Source: Blastopirellula marina
GTDB lineage: Bacteria; Planctomycetota; Planctomycetia; Pirellulales; Pirellulaceae
Reading direction: 5' to 3'
NCBI RefSeq assembly: GCF_002967765.1
Contig: NZ_PUHY01000012.1
Span: 1,281,867 to 1,345,866, forward strand
Length of the DNA: 64,000 nt
Each line of letters starts with the position of its first letter. The first letter of the stretch is position 1. The position numbers were made by a program, and so were the translations under genes. This document shows, piece after piece, positions 9,652-19,449 of this stretch. Below the pieces are notes generated by a model. That model saw only the letters and a list, made by a program, of their open reading frames with translations. It ran no database searches and was not told where the DNA came from.

Positions 9652-10318
9652 GGAATCGTCCTTCGCAACATTCGGGAGGATCTAAGGAAGGGGGTGAATC
9701 GAGAGGGAGATCTTCCGGCTTCTTTTCTAGAAGCGGGCACCCGAAAACAGGATAGCTCGATTCGGCGCTGTCGAATTCGACGAGCGTGGACTTCAAAATT
9801 GAAAGGCCCGTGTTCGCACCACGATGGCCGCGACTTGATGTGACGCCACCGTTGTAAACCAGTTTTCCTTCACGATCGTATAGCAGGCAGTGACCGCTGG
9901 TCGAAGCTCCAAACCTCTCCGCTTCCTGACCGGTGACGTCTGACACGAGTGTGACTTGTGGCCGGTCATTCCAGGACTGCAATTCGCGATAACAACCCCC
10001 CAGGGAATTATTGGACTGGGGCTGAAAGTCACCGAAACAAATTAGCGTCACTTGAAGATCATCGCTGCGGATCAGTGGCTGCAAGTTATCGAGGGTTGCA
10101 CGCGTGCAAGGGCATTCTGGGTGAAGGAAAACCAGAAGATGTTGTTGCCCTTCGCAGCGGTTAATTTCCGTACTGCTGGGCCAGCTTTCAGGCACATCCG
10201 AAGGCGGTCCCGGCATGCTCCCGTACAGGGTCAACCAAGCGAACGTACTGCCAACCAAGATCAGCCAGACACTGAACGCGGTGACTTGGATCAGACACTT
10301 TGATGCCGCAGTTGGCAT
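9644..10318 (-). CDS. RedB-like membrane-anchored thioredoxin-fold protein
   Basis: 224 aa. One N-terminal hydrophobic helix (about 11-31) suggests a membrane anchor with the rest outside the cytoplasm. The segment [10 protein letters not shown] has the CxCT pattern at residues 69-72 after a beta strand, as in thioredoxin-like and AhpC/TSA-like folds; the classical CxxC is therefore shortened to C-P-C. Proteins of this layout are annotated RedB in planctomycetes, with no firm function. The C-terminal tail is rich in Pro, Glu and Cys ([11 protein letters not shown]). It overlaps the chemoreceptor gene by eight bases. A redox input to that receptor is an attractive inference. Confidence 0.65.
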   Translation of the reverse strand: MPTAASKCLIQVTAFSVWLILVGSTFAWLTLYGSMPGPPSDVPESWPSSTEINRCEGQQHLLVFLHPECPCTRATLDNLQPLIRSDDLQVTLICFGDFQPQSNNSLGGCYRELQSWNDRPQVTLVSDVTGQEAERFGASTSGHCLLYDREGKLVYNGGVTSSRGHRGANTGLSILKSTLVEFDSAESSYPVFGCPLLEKKPEDLPLDSPPSLDPPECCEGRFHA

Positions 10319-10696
10319 GGAACCCCCTGGTAGCGAAGAAGTTAGACGACACGAAAGAATCTAGGTCACTTATGGACCAGTCGTCCTGCCTCTGCGGGAA
10401 GCCGATTGGGTTTACCGGGGAGAATCCTGGGTGCGACGCGTATCAAACAGAGAATGAGGATGGGTTAAAGCAGGTGTAGCGGTCGTATCGAACGGGAGCT
10501 CGGATCTTGACGTGCTTCCTATTAAATGGAGCGATCATCCAGAACTGGCATCGCTAACTGCTCGTCTCTAGTGATTAAGGCCAATTCAACCTGGATGGCA
10601 TTGAGATCGAGGTCACGGACGCATTTGGGCGTCCACGAACGTGCCAGCACCAGGAAATAGTCTCGCGACATCAAAACTGCCGAAAGGTGTTGGGGA
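10319..10696. other. Intergenic stretch without a recognised gene
   Basis: This is the upstream region of the RedB-like/chemoreceptor pair and the downstream end of the glutamine synthetase unit. No frame with family similarity was seen. It should contain the promoter of the redB-like gene, but no clear -35/-10 pair could be chosen. Confidence 0.5.
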
Positions 10697-10736
10697 AAGA
10701 AAAAAGCGGGCCGAGATGTAAAGTCTCGGCCCGCTT
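10697..10736 (-). terminator. Rho-independent terminator of glutamine synthetase
   Basis: An 11-bp perfect stem (GCGGGCCGAGA at 10706-10716 with its complement at 10724-10734) has a 7-nt loop. Read on the minus strand it is followed by a T-rich tract from 10705 downward. It lies about 30 bases after the stop at 10768. Confidence 0.9.
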
Positions 10737-10767
10737 TCGTTCTATAGTCAATGCAATCTCAGACGCA

Positions 10768-13020
10768 TTAGCGAATGAACAGCATTTCCTGGTAGGTTGG
10801 CAGTGGCCACAGATCGTCAGCGACGTAGCCTTCCAGTTCGTCAGCGAACTTGCGAACTTCGTTCATGGCTGGCAGAACTTCGTAGCAGCTGCACTTCGCT
10901 TTTTCGTGCCAGCATTCGATCGCGTCGGCTTTCGCTGCGACCGAAACCAGGGCGGCGACGCTGTCTTGCAGCGACTTGACCAAGCTGGTCATGGTGTCCA
11001 GCGTATCCTTGTCGAAGTCGTAGCCCAGAGCTTGCAGGTTCGCACAAGTTGCAGCCAGCTCGTTTTGGTAACGAACGGCAGCTGGGAAGATCATCGTGCG
11101 AGCCATCTCGACGGTGAGATTGGTTTCAACAACGATCGATTTGCAGTACTGTTCCAGGTAGGTTTCCAGTCGACTTTCCAGTTCACGTTCCGACAGAACG
11201 CTGTACTTGGTGAACAGCTCTTTGACTTCCGCCTTTTCCAGGAATGGCAAAGCATCGGCAGTCGTCTTCAAGTTCAGCAAGCCACGCTTTTCAGCTTCCT
11301 GGTGCCATTCTTCCGAGTAACCGTCACCGTTGAACACGACCATTCCATGTTCGTTCATGATGTCGGTGAGCAGCTTCTGGATAGCGCCATTGAGCTTCGA
11401 GCTATCGCCACCGGTTGCTTCTTCTAGCTTGGTCGCACAGTAGTCCAGCGATTCCGCGACGATCGTGTTCATCGCGACCAACGGACCAGCGATCGACTGG
11501 TTAGAACCAACCGCACGGAATTCAAAACGGTTGCCAGTGAAGGCGAAGGGGCTGGTACGGTTACGATCGCCAGCATCCTTAGGAAGCGGTGGTAGAACGT
11601 CAGCACCAATTTCCAGCGTCCCCTTTGGAATGGAACTGCTGGCACCGCCACCCTTGATTTGCTCGAAGACGTCGGCCAATTGATCGCCGAGGAAGATCGA
11701 GATAATCGCCGGAGGAGCTTCGTTGGCACCCAAGCGGTGATCGTTGGAAGCCGAGGCGACCACAGCACGCAGCAAACCTTGGAACTTGTGTACGGCACGA
11801 ATGACCGCTCCACAGAAGACCAGGAACTGAGCGTTTTCGTGTGGGGTTTCACCTGGATCGAGCAGATTACCTTGCGAGGAGCTACCCATCGACCAGTTAA
11901 CGTGTTTACCTGAACCATTGACGCCAGCGAACGGCTTCTCGTGGGTCAAGCAGGCCATGCCATATTTTTCGGCGACCTTACGTAGGATGATCATGATCAA
12001 TTGCTGATGGTCGGTGGCCACATTAGCGAACTCGAACATCGGAGCGATTTCGTACTGGCCAGGAGCCACTTCGTTATGACGCGTCTTGACCGGGATGCCC
12101 AACTTGAACAGTTCTCGTTCCGATTCCAGCATGAACGCCAGAACGCGATCTGGAATGGCACCGAAGTAATGGTCGTCGAATTCCTGCCCCTTAGGGGGTG
12201 CAGCACCAAACAAGGTGCGACCAGCGTTGAGCAGGTCAGGGCGAGCGAAGTAAAAGTTGCGGTCGACTAGGAAGTATTCCTGTTCAGGACCGGCGGTCGA
12301 GCTGACCATTGCACCGTCGGTGTGACCGAACAGAGCGAGGATACGCTGGGCTTCCTTGTTCAAAGCCTGCATCGAACGTAGAACAGGAGTCTTTTTGTCG
12401 AGAGCCTCGCCAGTCCATGAAACGAACGCCGTCGGGATGCACAGCGTGGTCCCGTTGGGGTTTTCCATGATGTAGGCTGGGCTGGTGACGTCCCAAGCGG
12501 TGTAACCACGGGCTTCGAACGTTTGGCGGATACCGCCAGAGGGGAAGCTTGAACCGTCCGGTTCGCCCTGAATCAACTGTGATCCGCTGAACTCGGCGAT
12601 TGCACTGCCGCTGCCATCTGGGCTCAAGAAGCTATCGTGCTTTTCAGCGGTGCTGCCCGTAAGTGGATAGAAGACGTGAGCGTAGTGCGTCGCACCCTTT
12701 TCGATAGCCCAATCTTTCATGGCCGACGCGACATAGTCAGCAACGGTTGTATCCAACTTCTCGCCCGTTTCAATCGTCTTCATCAACGACTTGAAAATCG
12801 GCTTGGGAAGACGGTCTTTCATGACCGATTTGCTGAAGACGTTCGCACAGAACAGTTCCTGGGTCGGCGTCTCCAAAAAATTCATGGCTGGGACGGAAGG
12901 CTTGTAGTTAGTCACCGCGGCGATGGCGGCCATTCGTGCCGTTCCGCCGACGTACCCGCTACCGCTGCCTGTGGTTGTTGTTCCGTTGGAACCCGCCTTA
13001 CCTTTCGATGCCGTGCTCAC
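10768..13020 (-). CDS. glnN: Type III glutamine synthetase
   Basis: 750 aa, the size of the GSIII family, which is much larger than GSI (about 450 aa). It makes glutamine from glutamate, ammonia and ATP in the cytoplasm. Family-typical blocks are visible in order: the N-terminal ENVF-like [44 protein letters not shown], the substrate-binding [12 protein letters not shown], the [18 protein letters not shown] block, and [17 protein letters not shown]. The first 30 residues are a low-complexity Gly/Ser/Thr extension. It stands alone between a long upstream intergenic region and its own terminator. No PII or amt gene is beside it. Confidence 0.97.
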   Translation of the reverse strand: MSTASKGKAGSNGTTTTGSGSGYVGGTARMAAIAAVTNYKPSVPAMNFLETPTQELFCANVFSKSVMKDRLPKPIFKSLMKTIETGEKLDTTVADYVASAMKDWAIEKGATHYAHVFYPLTGSTAEKHDSFLSPDGSGSAIAEFSGSQLIQGEPDGSSFPSGGIRQTFEARGYTAWDVTSPAYIMENPNGTTLCIPTAFVSWTGEALDKKTPVLRSMQALNKEAQRILALFGHTDGAMVSSTAGPEQEYFLVDRNFYFARPDLLNAGRTLFGAAPPKGQEFDDHYFGAIPDRVLAFMLESERELFKLGIPVKTRHNEVAPGQYEIAPMFEFANVATDHQQLIMIILRKVAEKYGMACLTHEKPFAGVNGSGKHVNWSMGSSSQGNLLDPGETPHENAQFLVFCGAVIRAVHKFQGLLRAVVASASNDHRLGANEAPPAIISIFLGDQLADVFEQIKGGGASSSIPKGTLEIGADVLPPLPKDAGDRNRTSPFAFTGNRFEFRAVGSNQSIAGPLVAMNTIVAESLDYCATKLEEATGGDSSKLNGAIQKLLTDIMNEHGMVVFNGDGYSEEWHQEAEKRGLLNLKTTADALPFLEKAEVKELFTKYSVLSERELESRLETYLEQYCKSIVVETNLTVEMARTMIFPAAVRYQNELAATCANLQALGYDFDKDTLDTMTSLVKSLQDSVAALVSVAAKADAIECWHEKAKCSCYEVLPAMNEVRKFADELEGYVADDLWPLPTYQEMLFIR

Positions 13021-13989
13021 TAGTGTGTGACCTCCAAAGCCTAGCGCGAACGGCGACCCCCAGAGGGATCCGCGTCACGCCCTATATTGATAAAAATCCC
13101 TTACCGTCAAATAGCTTCGCGATCCCTGCTGAAGCGTTGTGCGGGATGAAAGCAAGTATCATGCCGCAGCGTCAGAAGATGCAAAACTGCTAGAAAACGA
13201 CCCCAGAAGAGGCGTCCGGTGCGCGCAAAAGTAGCGTGACCTGCATAGAAATGTAGCAAAAATGACTTGCCGAGGCCTATTTCTTGAACTTTGCAAAAAG
13301 GGTGCCGATGCGGATTGGGGATGAGTACAACTTTTGCCCACCATTCGCAGTGCGTTGACATTGGATCCCTTCGCTGACAAGAAGACCAGTTCGTTCCTAC
13401 GGCTCAATCTCTCGGTTGAGCGGTCACTTCCGGTCAACTTAAGGCGTGACCAACCGGTTTGGAAGTAGGCAATATTTCTGACGAGCCGTTTTTCTTCCTT
13501 TCTCTGATAAGTTTGGCCTTATCAAAGGAGTTCCTATTCTCCTGGAACTCAGATTCACGATTCTTCATCGATCGACGATCACCGAGTAGATGCCCCCGGG
13601 CACTGAAAACAGTTGAGTGGGCGGATCCGATTTCGCGATTACTTCCCAGGGAGCGGTAAGCCAAACTTGTCGGAGGTGCCGCAGGATATTGGAAGCATCG
13701 CCTCGGCTAAAACGCCGCATCAAGATCGGCTTCCCAAGGTGAAGAGAGAGAGGTTCGATGAGCGGGCGATCTTCAGTGACTTTCTATGGTTAAGCCTGCT
13801 TTAGCAGCTTGCGCACTCTAGGAAGACCGACTGCGATTGGAACGGGAAGAACCAATATTTTTGCCTATAAGCGCGAACACGTTAGTTGAGAACGGCTCTT
13901 CACTTGTCTACGCTACTGAGTCTGGATCCCCGCAAGAGGCAGGGTTTTTGTGGCGATTGAACGCCGGGAAACTTATTGGGGGATATCTT
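13021..13989. other. Long intergenic region between glnN and the TPR gene
   Basis: Almost 1 kb separates two divergent genes. Several short frames exist on both strands but none shows family motifs, a signal peptide or a convincing ribosome binding site. The only symmetric element noticed is a small dyad, GATAAG...CTTATC, near 13505-13523. The region must hold the promoters of both genes, and a small RNA cannot be excluded. Confidence 0.5.
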
Positions 13990-15654
13990 GTGACACGTTT
14001 CTTCGTGGGCAATTCGTTTGCCGTCGCTTTATTGCTGGCTGTTTTGATCATCACACGTCTTAAGGGTCAAGACGCCGCCCCTGAGGTTCTGCTATTTCCA
14101 GGTCTGGGGGAACACAGCTGGAAGATTTCAAGCGAAGTTCCGAAGGCTCAGGCCTATTTTGATCAGGGGCTCGCCTTTATGTATGGCTTCAATCATGACG
14201 AAGCCATTCGCAGCTTTCGTGTTGCTGCCGAAGAAGATCCCTCGTGTCCGATGAATTGGTGGGCAATCTCATTGGCGAATGGACCAAATATCAATTATCC
14301 GCTACTCGACGAAAAGCATGCTCCCCAGGCCTGGCAGGCACTTCAGAAAGCTAAAGAACTAGCAAACAACGGTTCGCCGTTGGAGCAAGATCTCATCGCT
14401 GCTTTAGAAGCAAGGTATGCCGATCCTCCTCCGGAAGATCGTAATCAATTAGATCAGTCCTATGCCGACGCCATGCGCAAGGTTTGGAATAAATATCCCG
14501 ATCAGCCTGACGTAGGAGCTTTGTTCGCGGAAAGTTTGATGGACCTTTGGCCATGGGATCTCTGGCAAAAGGCGGGAGCGGCCAATCCAGATACAGCCGA
14601 GGTTATGCAAACTCTTGAGCAGGTCTTAGAGTTATCTCCTAATCATCCCTTGGCGTTACATCTCTACATCCACACGCTCGAAGCTTCAGGCGAAGTGAAG
14701 AAGGCAGCCGACGAGGCAGATCGTTTACGTAACCTACAGCCAGGGCTTGGGCACATGGTTCACATGCCTTCACATATCGATGTCCGCTTAGGGGCGTGGC
14801 GAAAGGCAATCGCTGCCAATGAGAAAGCGATCGTTGCCGATACGGCTTATAAGAAACGTTCGCCAGACCAAGATTTCTTTCGGATCTACATGGCGCACAA
14901 TCGCCACATGTTGGCTTTCGCCGCGATGATGATTGGCCAAGAGAAAGTTGCGACTGAACAAATTAATATGATGTTGGAAGAAATGCCGGAGAAGTGGGTC
15001 GAAGCGAACGCTCCCTTTGTCGACGGAATGCACAGCATGCCATACGAAATGCACATCCGTTTTGGCCGCTGGGATGCCATTCTTGCGGAGCCAGAACCAG
15101 CGAAGCATTTCCCAATCTGTAGAGCGATGCGTCACTTTGCCCGAGGTGTGGCATACGCAGCCAAAAAGCAGCCCGAGAAGGCCCGCGCAGAGCAAGTGGA
15201 ATTCCGTCGTTTGAAGGAAGAGGTCCCGGAAGAGGCATTCTTTGCATTGAACGTCGCATCGATTGTATTGGCGGTTGCCGACAACATGCTCGAGGGAGAA
15301 ATCCTTTATCGCGAAGGTAACGTTGATGCCGCGATTGCGAAGCTCGAGAAGGCCGCCGAACTGGAGGACGATCTCCGCTATACCGAACCGCCTGATTGGA
15401 TCCAGCCGGTTCGTCACGCACTGGCCGCGACACTGATGGATGCGAAACGCTACGAACACGCCGAGAAGGTCCTAAGGCGTGATCTAGAAATTCACCCTCA
15501 CAACGGCTGGGCACTGTACGACCTGGCACGAAGCCTGCGGATGCAAGGAAAGCTGGAAGAGGCTAACAAAGTTCAAGCTGAATTCGAAATCGCTTGGCGA
15601 GATGCTGACGTTCAAATGACTTCAGCTTGCATGTGCCTGCCGGGCGACGGTTAG
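13990..15654 (+). CDS. Secreted TPR-repeat protein
   Basis: 554 aa from GTG 13990. An in-frame ATG at 13837 would give 51 more residues, but the GTG has a Shine-Dalgarno (GGGGGA at 13978-13983, six bases away) and is followed immediately by a hydrophobic signal sequence (FAVALLLAVLII). The mature part begins with FPGLGEHSWKIS and has at least five helical TPR-like pairs, for example AQAYFDQGLAFMYGFNHDEAIRSF in shortened form near residue 50 and others near the C-terminus. A conserved HMVHMPSHI segment sits in the middle. TPRs mediate protein contacts; no partner is apparent. The gene converges with the acyltransferase gene at 15682. Confidence 0.8.
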   Translation: MTRFFVGNSFAVALLLAVLIITRLKGQDAAPEVLLFPGLGEHSWKISSEVPKAQAYFDQGLAFMYGFNHDEAIRSFRVAAEEDPSCPMNWWAISLANGPNINYPLLDEKHAPQAWQALQKAKELANNGSPLEQDLIAALEARYADPPPEDRNQLDQSYADAMRKVWNKYPDQPDVGALFAESLMDLWPWDLWQKAGAANPDTAEVMQTLEQVLELSPNHPLALHLYIHTLEASGEVKKAADEADRLRNLQPGLGHMVHMPSHIDVRLGAWRKAIAANEKAIVADTAYKKRSPDQDFFRIYMAHNRHMLAFAAMMIGQEKVATEQINMMLEEMPEKWVEANAPFVDGMHSMPYEMHIRFGRWDAILAEPEPAKHFPICRAMRHFARGVAYAAKKQPEKARAEQVEFRRLKEEVPEEAFFALNVASIVLAVADNMLEGEILYREGNVDAAIAKLEKAAELEDDLRYTEPPDWIQPVRHALAATLMDAKRYEHAEKVLRRDLEIHPHNGWALYDLARSLRMQGKLEEANKVQAEFEIAWRDADVQMTSACMCLPGDG

Positions 15655-15681
15655 AGCTTGCGTGAATGTCGTTTCCTTTTT

Positions 15682-16779
15682 TCAGTTGAACTGGTCAGTG
15701 CTGAGGTGAGTTGAATTGTCTTGATCAGAGCCGGCGGTGGATGGATGAAGGTTCGCAGTCTCCCGCCTTCTTCTGCGTGGTAGGCACCAACGCTCGACCC
15801 CATACCAGCTGGCGATCCCAGCGAGAATCGATGCTGGCGTAGCCAACAAAAATAACAAGAAGGGGTTCATCGAACCGCCATTTGCATAAACGATCATCTG
15901 CTGAATCGGAAACGCGTAAAGGTAGATGCCGTAAGAGAAGTCGCCATATTTGCCGAAATGGTGAAAACAAATACGTCGCTGAAATGCTGCATAGAAAACT
16001 GCGTAGGTCATCGCGACAGGAAGTATTAGCGGTTTGACGATTGGCACTAATCCCGCTAAGAGGCAACCCGCCAAGCTGACAAAAAACCACGTCTTGTGAA
16101 ACTCGATTTTCTCGCGGTACTCGTAGAAGCATGAACCAACAAGAAAGAATGAACTTGTCTTGATTAGCAAAAAAAGCCGTGGGTGAACGGACAACTCGTA
16201 GATATCCGCGCCAACATTTATGGCTGCTGCGACAAGGAGCACAACTCCTGTAAAGATCGCCAAACGTCTTGGGGATCTTAACAATTGAGCGAATCCAATG
16301 CCCATCAATACAAGGTAACAAGCCCACTCATATGGAATTGACCAAAGGGAGCCATTGATTGTTCCGCTGTAGATGTTAGTCGCGAATGCTTTTGAGGTTT
16401 CGAATTGCTTGAGGATAAGAATACCTGGTATCCAATTCAAAAACTCTCGCAATGAAATCATAGACATTGCAAGTAGGATGATTATGGTTAGAAGATTGAC
16501 CGTTAGCCATCCTGGGTATATGCGTAAAAATCGTTTTCGCATGTAATCGAACAAGGACTTTCTACGCTGCCAGCTTGCTAAGATGAGATAGCCACTAATT
16601 GTGAAGAATCCCGCGACAGCTAAGTCGCCCATGGTCGTTTCGAACATCATAAAAAACGGTTCAGAATCGTTGCTTCCCGTTCCTATTGGGAAGGAGTGTG
16701 AAAGGATTACGATGCAAGCAAAGAAGAATCGGATAATGTCGAAGTTGTTGGACTGCGATGAGTTGGCGTCGACTCGCAT
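15682..16779 (-). CDS. Acyltransferase 3 family membrane protein (OafA-like)
   Basis: 365 aa with about ten hydrophobic helices. The N-terminus has the family's opening: NNFDIIRFFFACIVILSH, where the Arg and the His of the ILSHS segment match the conserved catalytic region of acyltransferase 3. These proteins move acyl groups, usually acetyl, from a cytoplasmic donor to sugars on the outer face of the inner membrane. It lies about 400 bases from the start of the polysaccharide locus, on the opposite strand to most of it. O-acetylation of the polysaccharide is therefore possible but not shown. Confidence 0.88.
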   Translation of the reverse strand: MRVDANSSQSNNFDIIRFFFACIVILSHSFPIGTGSNDSEPFFMMFETTMGDLAVAGFFTISGYLILASWQRRKSLFDYMRKRFLRIYPGWLTVNLLTIIILLAMSMISLREFLNWIPGILILKQFETSKAFATNIYSGTINGSLWSIPYEWACYLVLMGIGFAQLLRSPRRLAIFTGVVLLVAAAINVGADIYELSVHPRLFLLIKTSSFFLVGSCFYEYREKIEFHKTWFFVSLAGCLLAGLVPIVKPLILPVAMTYAVFYAAFQRRICFHHFGKYGDFSYGIYLYAFPIQQMIVYANGGSMNPFLLFLLATPASILAGIASWYGVERWCLPRRRRRETANLHPSTAGSDQDNSTHLSTDQFN

Positions 16780-17069
16780 TCTTACTCTCAGGTTAGGCAG
16801 CTAAGAAATAATTGCGAAGATCGGTGCCACCTAATCCGATATTCGTTTTGCGACGCGCTTCATCACAATGGCCCGTTGTTCATGCTGATCATAATTGATT
16901 GAGGATGAGACGCGAGATGTTTTAGATAAAAAGGCCGTGGTCGGTACAGGATCCTTCGGTACAGGATCAGCGATTTATCGCGAAGAATTGATTGGTTGGC
17001 GAGGACTCAAGAGCTAATGCCATGAATGATGGGACTGTCCTGGCAAGGAAGGTGCTCGTTCAAGAAATC
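16780..17069. other. Intergenic region upstream of an orphan terminator
   Basis: This stretch lies between the acyltransferase start and the hairpin at 17070-17111. A short imperfect repeat, GGTACAGGATC, occurs twice near 16945-16970. A 60-aa frame from 16992 runs through the terminator and shows no family similarity. A small RNA ending at the terminator is possible. Confidence 0.3.
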
Positions 17070-17111
17070 CAACAGGCCGAAGGCAATACCTCCGGCCTGT
17101 TGAGGTTTTTT
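17070..17111 (+). terminator. Rho-independent terminator with no recognised gene upstream
   Basis: A perfect 10-bp stem (CAACAGGCCG at 17070-17079, CGGCCTGTTG at 17093-17102) with a 13-nt loop is followed by a T-rich run at 17106-17111. It points rightward, yet no plus-strand gene is recognised in the preceding 1.4 kb. It lies beyond the minus-strand lipoprotein gene that ends at 17204, and its minus-strand side lacks a good T tract. Confidence 0.75.
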
Positions 17112-17203
17112 GTTAATGTGGAGTACTTAAATGAACAAAAAACAATTTGCCTCAAAACCTTGGATAATGCCTAGTTGAAACTCACCCAAAGTCATCGATT
17201 CCA

Positions 17204-17530
17204 TTAATCCATTACATGGACTTGTTCGACTGGGGGAAGCATCTCTTGCGCCTTAGGATTAGTTAGCGTTGCTGGCACTGGTTCCTGGTGGCATTGGTAC
17301 CCCCAGCCCTCTGGGAAGGTGTCCCAGCATGTTGCTCGGTATCCATAGTGAAGGTAGTCAGGGCCGCAGGGCGTCCTGCGGACAGCTTCTTCGCCGACTC
17401 CGCAATACAGATTGCGAGCATCAACTGGGCAGCATTGGTCCTTCTTGGTTGCTGAGCAACCTACGATGAGTAGGAAACCCACAACGAGTAACAACTGCTT
17501 TCCCCGTGACTCAATTCTTTTCAAATACAT
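17204..17530 (-). CDS. Small cysteine-rich lipoprotein
   Basis: 108 aa. A basic N-terminus and hydrophobic core end in a lipobox (LLIVGC) at about residues 20-25, so the mature protein should begin with a lipidated Cys of about 84 residues. It has six further Cys, a high content of Tyr and Pro, and no recognised domain. Its position 115 bases downstream of the SLBB export lipoprotein, on the same strand, suggests a role in the envelope side of polysaccharide export. That is inference. The start ATG is at 17528-17530. Confidence 0.7.
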   Translation of the reverse strand: MYLKRIESRGKQLLLVVGFLLIVGCSATKKDQCCPVDARNLYCGVGEEAVRRTPCGPDYLHYGYRATCWDTFPEGWGYQCHQEPVPATLTNPKAQEMLPPVEQVHVMD

Positions 17531-17645
17531 CGTGAACTACCCAAGCTTTGAATTAAGGAGGTAAGCCGCTCTAGGCTGAAATTCGGTATCGGTGAGCGGA
17601 CTTACCAGGAGAATGTTCCAATTTAAGATACTTCGCGAATCGACA

Positions 17646-18737
17646 TTAGAAGTTGTTCAGGTTCGTATTGGTTCTGTCGAATAGGTGAATTGTTCGAGCA
17701 GTCTGTGTACCAAGTAGCGTCACCCCGAGCACTCGCTCGATTGGAGAGATTAGCTTGGCCAATGCCGTATCGAACGCGACAAGCTTGTTCTCGGCCACAA
17801 AGACGCGGTCGCCCGGCATCAATTGGTAGTTTGTGGCAACGTCACCACGCTGGGTGATACCTTGCCAGTCAATCGGTAGAATTTGGTCTCCACATTGTCC
17901 ATTCGGGCCAGGTCGAGCGATCCACATACGCGTGGAATTGGCACTCGAGAGGCTATCAATTTGGCTAAGTGCATCGAGTGCGGTGTCTTTGCCAGTAATC
18001 GGCATTGGCACAACACGATCGCCTAGCCCAGCCCCTTGGAGAACGACGTAATAGATCTTGCTGTTGTATCCGAATACATCGACAGCCACTTCAGGGTTCG
18101 CAAATCGAGTGGAGAGGAACTGTTGGATAGCACTTTTGGCTTGATCAACCGTCATGCCAACAACGCGAACTCGCCCGTAGCTTCCCAGGGTGACAGTGCC
18201 GTCGGGAGCAACCAGGTGTTCTCCGGAAATCTCCTGGTGTGCTGAGATTCCTGCCAGGCGAACCCAGACAACCGGGTTCTGGACGTGAACAGCCAGACGC
18301 TCCCGGATAACGGCTTGCGCTTCGGGAACGGTAAGCCCTGCTAGGCGAAGCGGTCGGTAAGCACCACCAAGTGTCTGCTCGTCATATCCGAAACCCAGAG
18401 TGACGGTCCCGTCGATACCGACGGTATATTCACCAATGACTGGCTGCTCTTCTGGAAGCCCCGACGTTTCGACGGTAATCGTGTCGAGCGGATGAAGGGT
18501 GTATGGAGCATTGGGGATCAGGTTAACTGCTTGAATGCTGAGGAGGTCAGGTGGCTCGATTACATAGTCCGGCATCGTAACCATCTGTAGTTCTTTGGGT
18601 TGCTCCGGATAGATCGGGGCATTGTGTTCCGGATGATCGAGATAACGATCAAATGTGTGATTGAACGTCTGGCAGCCCATGAAACTGCAAACCAGAACTG
18701 TTAACAGTGCCACGAGTTGATACTTTTGCATGTTCAT
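17646..18737 (-). CDS. Polysaccharide export lipoprotein, Wza-like with SLBB domains
   Basis: 363 aa. A lipobox (SFMGC) lies near residues 18-22. The mature part opens with the poly-export domain (YVIEPPDLLSIQAVN, then DTITVETSG, GTVTLGFGYD and GLTVPEAQAVIRERL). At least one further SLBB-type domain follows (GTVTLGSYGRVRVVGMTVDQAKSAI), then a C-terminal half with a GDRVFVAENK segment. Known relatives form the outer membrane channel for polysaccharides and work with a Wzz/BY-kinase, here the protein at 23269. It is transcribed away from the rest of the locus and shares its upstream region with the gene at 18967. Confidence 0.92.
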   Translation of the reverse strand: MNMQKYQLVALLTVLVCSFMGCQTFNHTFDRYLDHPEHNAPIYPEQPKELQMVTMPDYVIEPPDLLSIQAVNLIPNAPYTLHPLDTITVETSGLPEEQPVIGEYTVGIDGTVTLGFGYDEQTLGGAYRPLRLAGLTVPEAQAVIRERLAVHVQNPVVWVRLAGISAHQEISGEHLVAPDGTVTLGSYGRVRVVGMTVDQAKSAIQQFLSTRFANPEVAVDVFGYNSKIYYVVLQGAGLGDRVVPMPITGKDTALDALSQIDSLSSANSTRMWIARPGPNGQCGDQILPIDWQGITQRGDVATNYQLMPGDRVFVAENKLVAFDTALAKLISPIERVLGVTLLGTQTARTIHLFDRTNTNLNNF

Positions 18738-18819
18738 TTAAACGAGCCGATTGCCAGTATGTGTTTGGGCCATCCGAGGGGCATTGGGGTATTCACCCTG
18801 CGTTCCCCTCAAAAAGTCG

Positions 18820-18848
18820 GTACATATTGCGTACAATGCAGTACATAT
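18820..18848. promoter_or_regulatory. Helically phased GTACA repeats in a divergent promoter region
   Basis: GTACATAT occurs at 18820-18827 and 18841-18848, exactly 21 bases apart, with a related GTACAAT at 18831-18837 between them. The steps of 11 and 10 bases would put all three on one DNA face. The centre also holds a small dyad, ATTG-cgta-CAAT. The block lies between the export gene (start 18737) and the gene at 18967, so one regulator could control both. Function is inferred. Confidence 0.4.
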
Positions 18849-18966
18849 GGAATTGTCGGCGTTTTTATGACAATCCTTCAGACCAGAAGTGGGATCTCGC
18901 CGATTTTATGCATAGGAAAGGCAGAAAACTTGCTTGCCCGGAAATCGCACTGAGAAGGAGAGAGTT

Positions 18967-19395
18967 ATGTATGTAACATCGATAAGGAATAACGTTATGG
19001 TCCGCGGTGGGCTTTTTCTGCTTGTCGTCGGCGTAATCTGGATGATGGGAGAGGGGAGTGCTAATGCCCAGTACGGCTATCAGCGATATCGCCCAGCGAC
19101 TCCAGTCCTCAGTCCTTACCTTGGATTAACGGCCTCAAACAACGGCGCTTTGCCGAACTATTTTGCTTTCGTGCGGCCGCTTGAGGCAGCTCAGCAAACA
19201 ATTCGCGAAGAGAACCGCGTCTTTAGTCAGCAGCGGAAAGAGCTAATCATCCAACGCAATCAGCTACAGCAATTACAGACGGAATTTGGGCAATCGGTTG
19301 CCGCGCCTACCGGCCAGGCTGGTTGGTTCCGAACGCAGGGGCGACAAAGTGGCTTCAAAAACACGTCGCATTATTACCAGCGATGGCAGAGATGA
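18967..19395 (+). CDS. Secreted protein of unknown function with a coiled-coil segment
   Basis: 142 aa from ATG 18967, chosen over an ATG at 18934 because of the Shine-Dalgarno AAGGAG at 18955-18960. The signal peptide runs to SANAQ near residue 34. The mature part is Tyr/Arg-rich at the start (QYGYQRYRP). A helical segment with Gln and Glu (EENRVFSQQRKELIIQRNQL) near residues 85-110 could form a short coiled coil. No family is recognised. It is divergent from the export lipoprotein gene and followed by a large palindromic terminator, so it is an envelope-linked companion of the locus by position only. Confidence 0.65.
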   Translation: MYVTSIRNNVMVRGGLFLLVVGVIWMMGEGSANAQYGYQRYRPATPVLSPYLGLTASNNGALPNYFAFVRPLEAAQQTIREENRVFSQQRKELIIQRNQLQQLQTEFGQSVAAPTGQAGWFRTQGRQSGFKNTSHYYQRWQR

Positions 19396-19449
19396 GCCGA
19401 TCGCTTGGCGTCTAGGCCATTGACGTCAAGTGGGTGAAAACATGTTTCC

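Noticed and set aside
10687..11427. A 246-aa plus-strand frame opposite the end of glnN
   Set aside because: It is antisense to the strongly conserved glutamine synthetase and spans its terminator; it has no family motif.
13434..13804. Short frames on both strands between glnN and the TPR gene
   Set aside because: No ribosome sites, motifs or plausible composition; treated as intergenic.
14788..15459. A 223-aa minus-strand frame inside the TPR gene
   Set aside because: The plus-strand TPR protein explains the sequence; the antisense product has no motifs.
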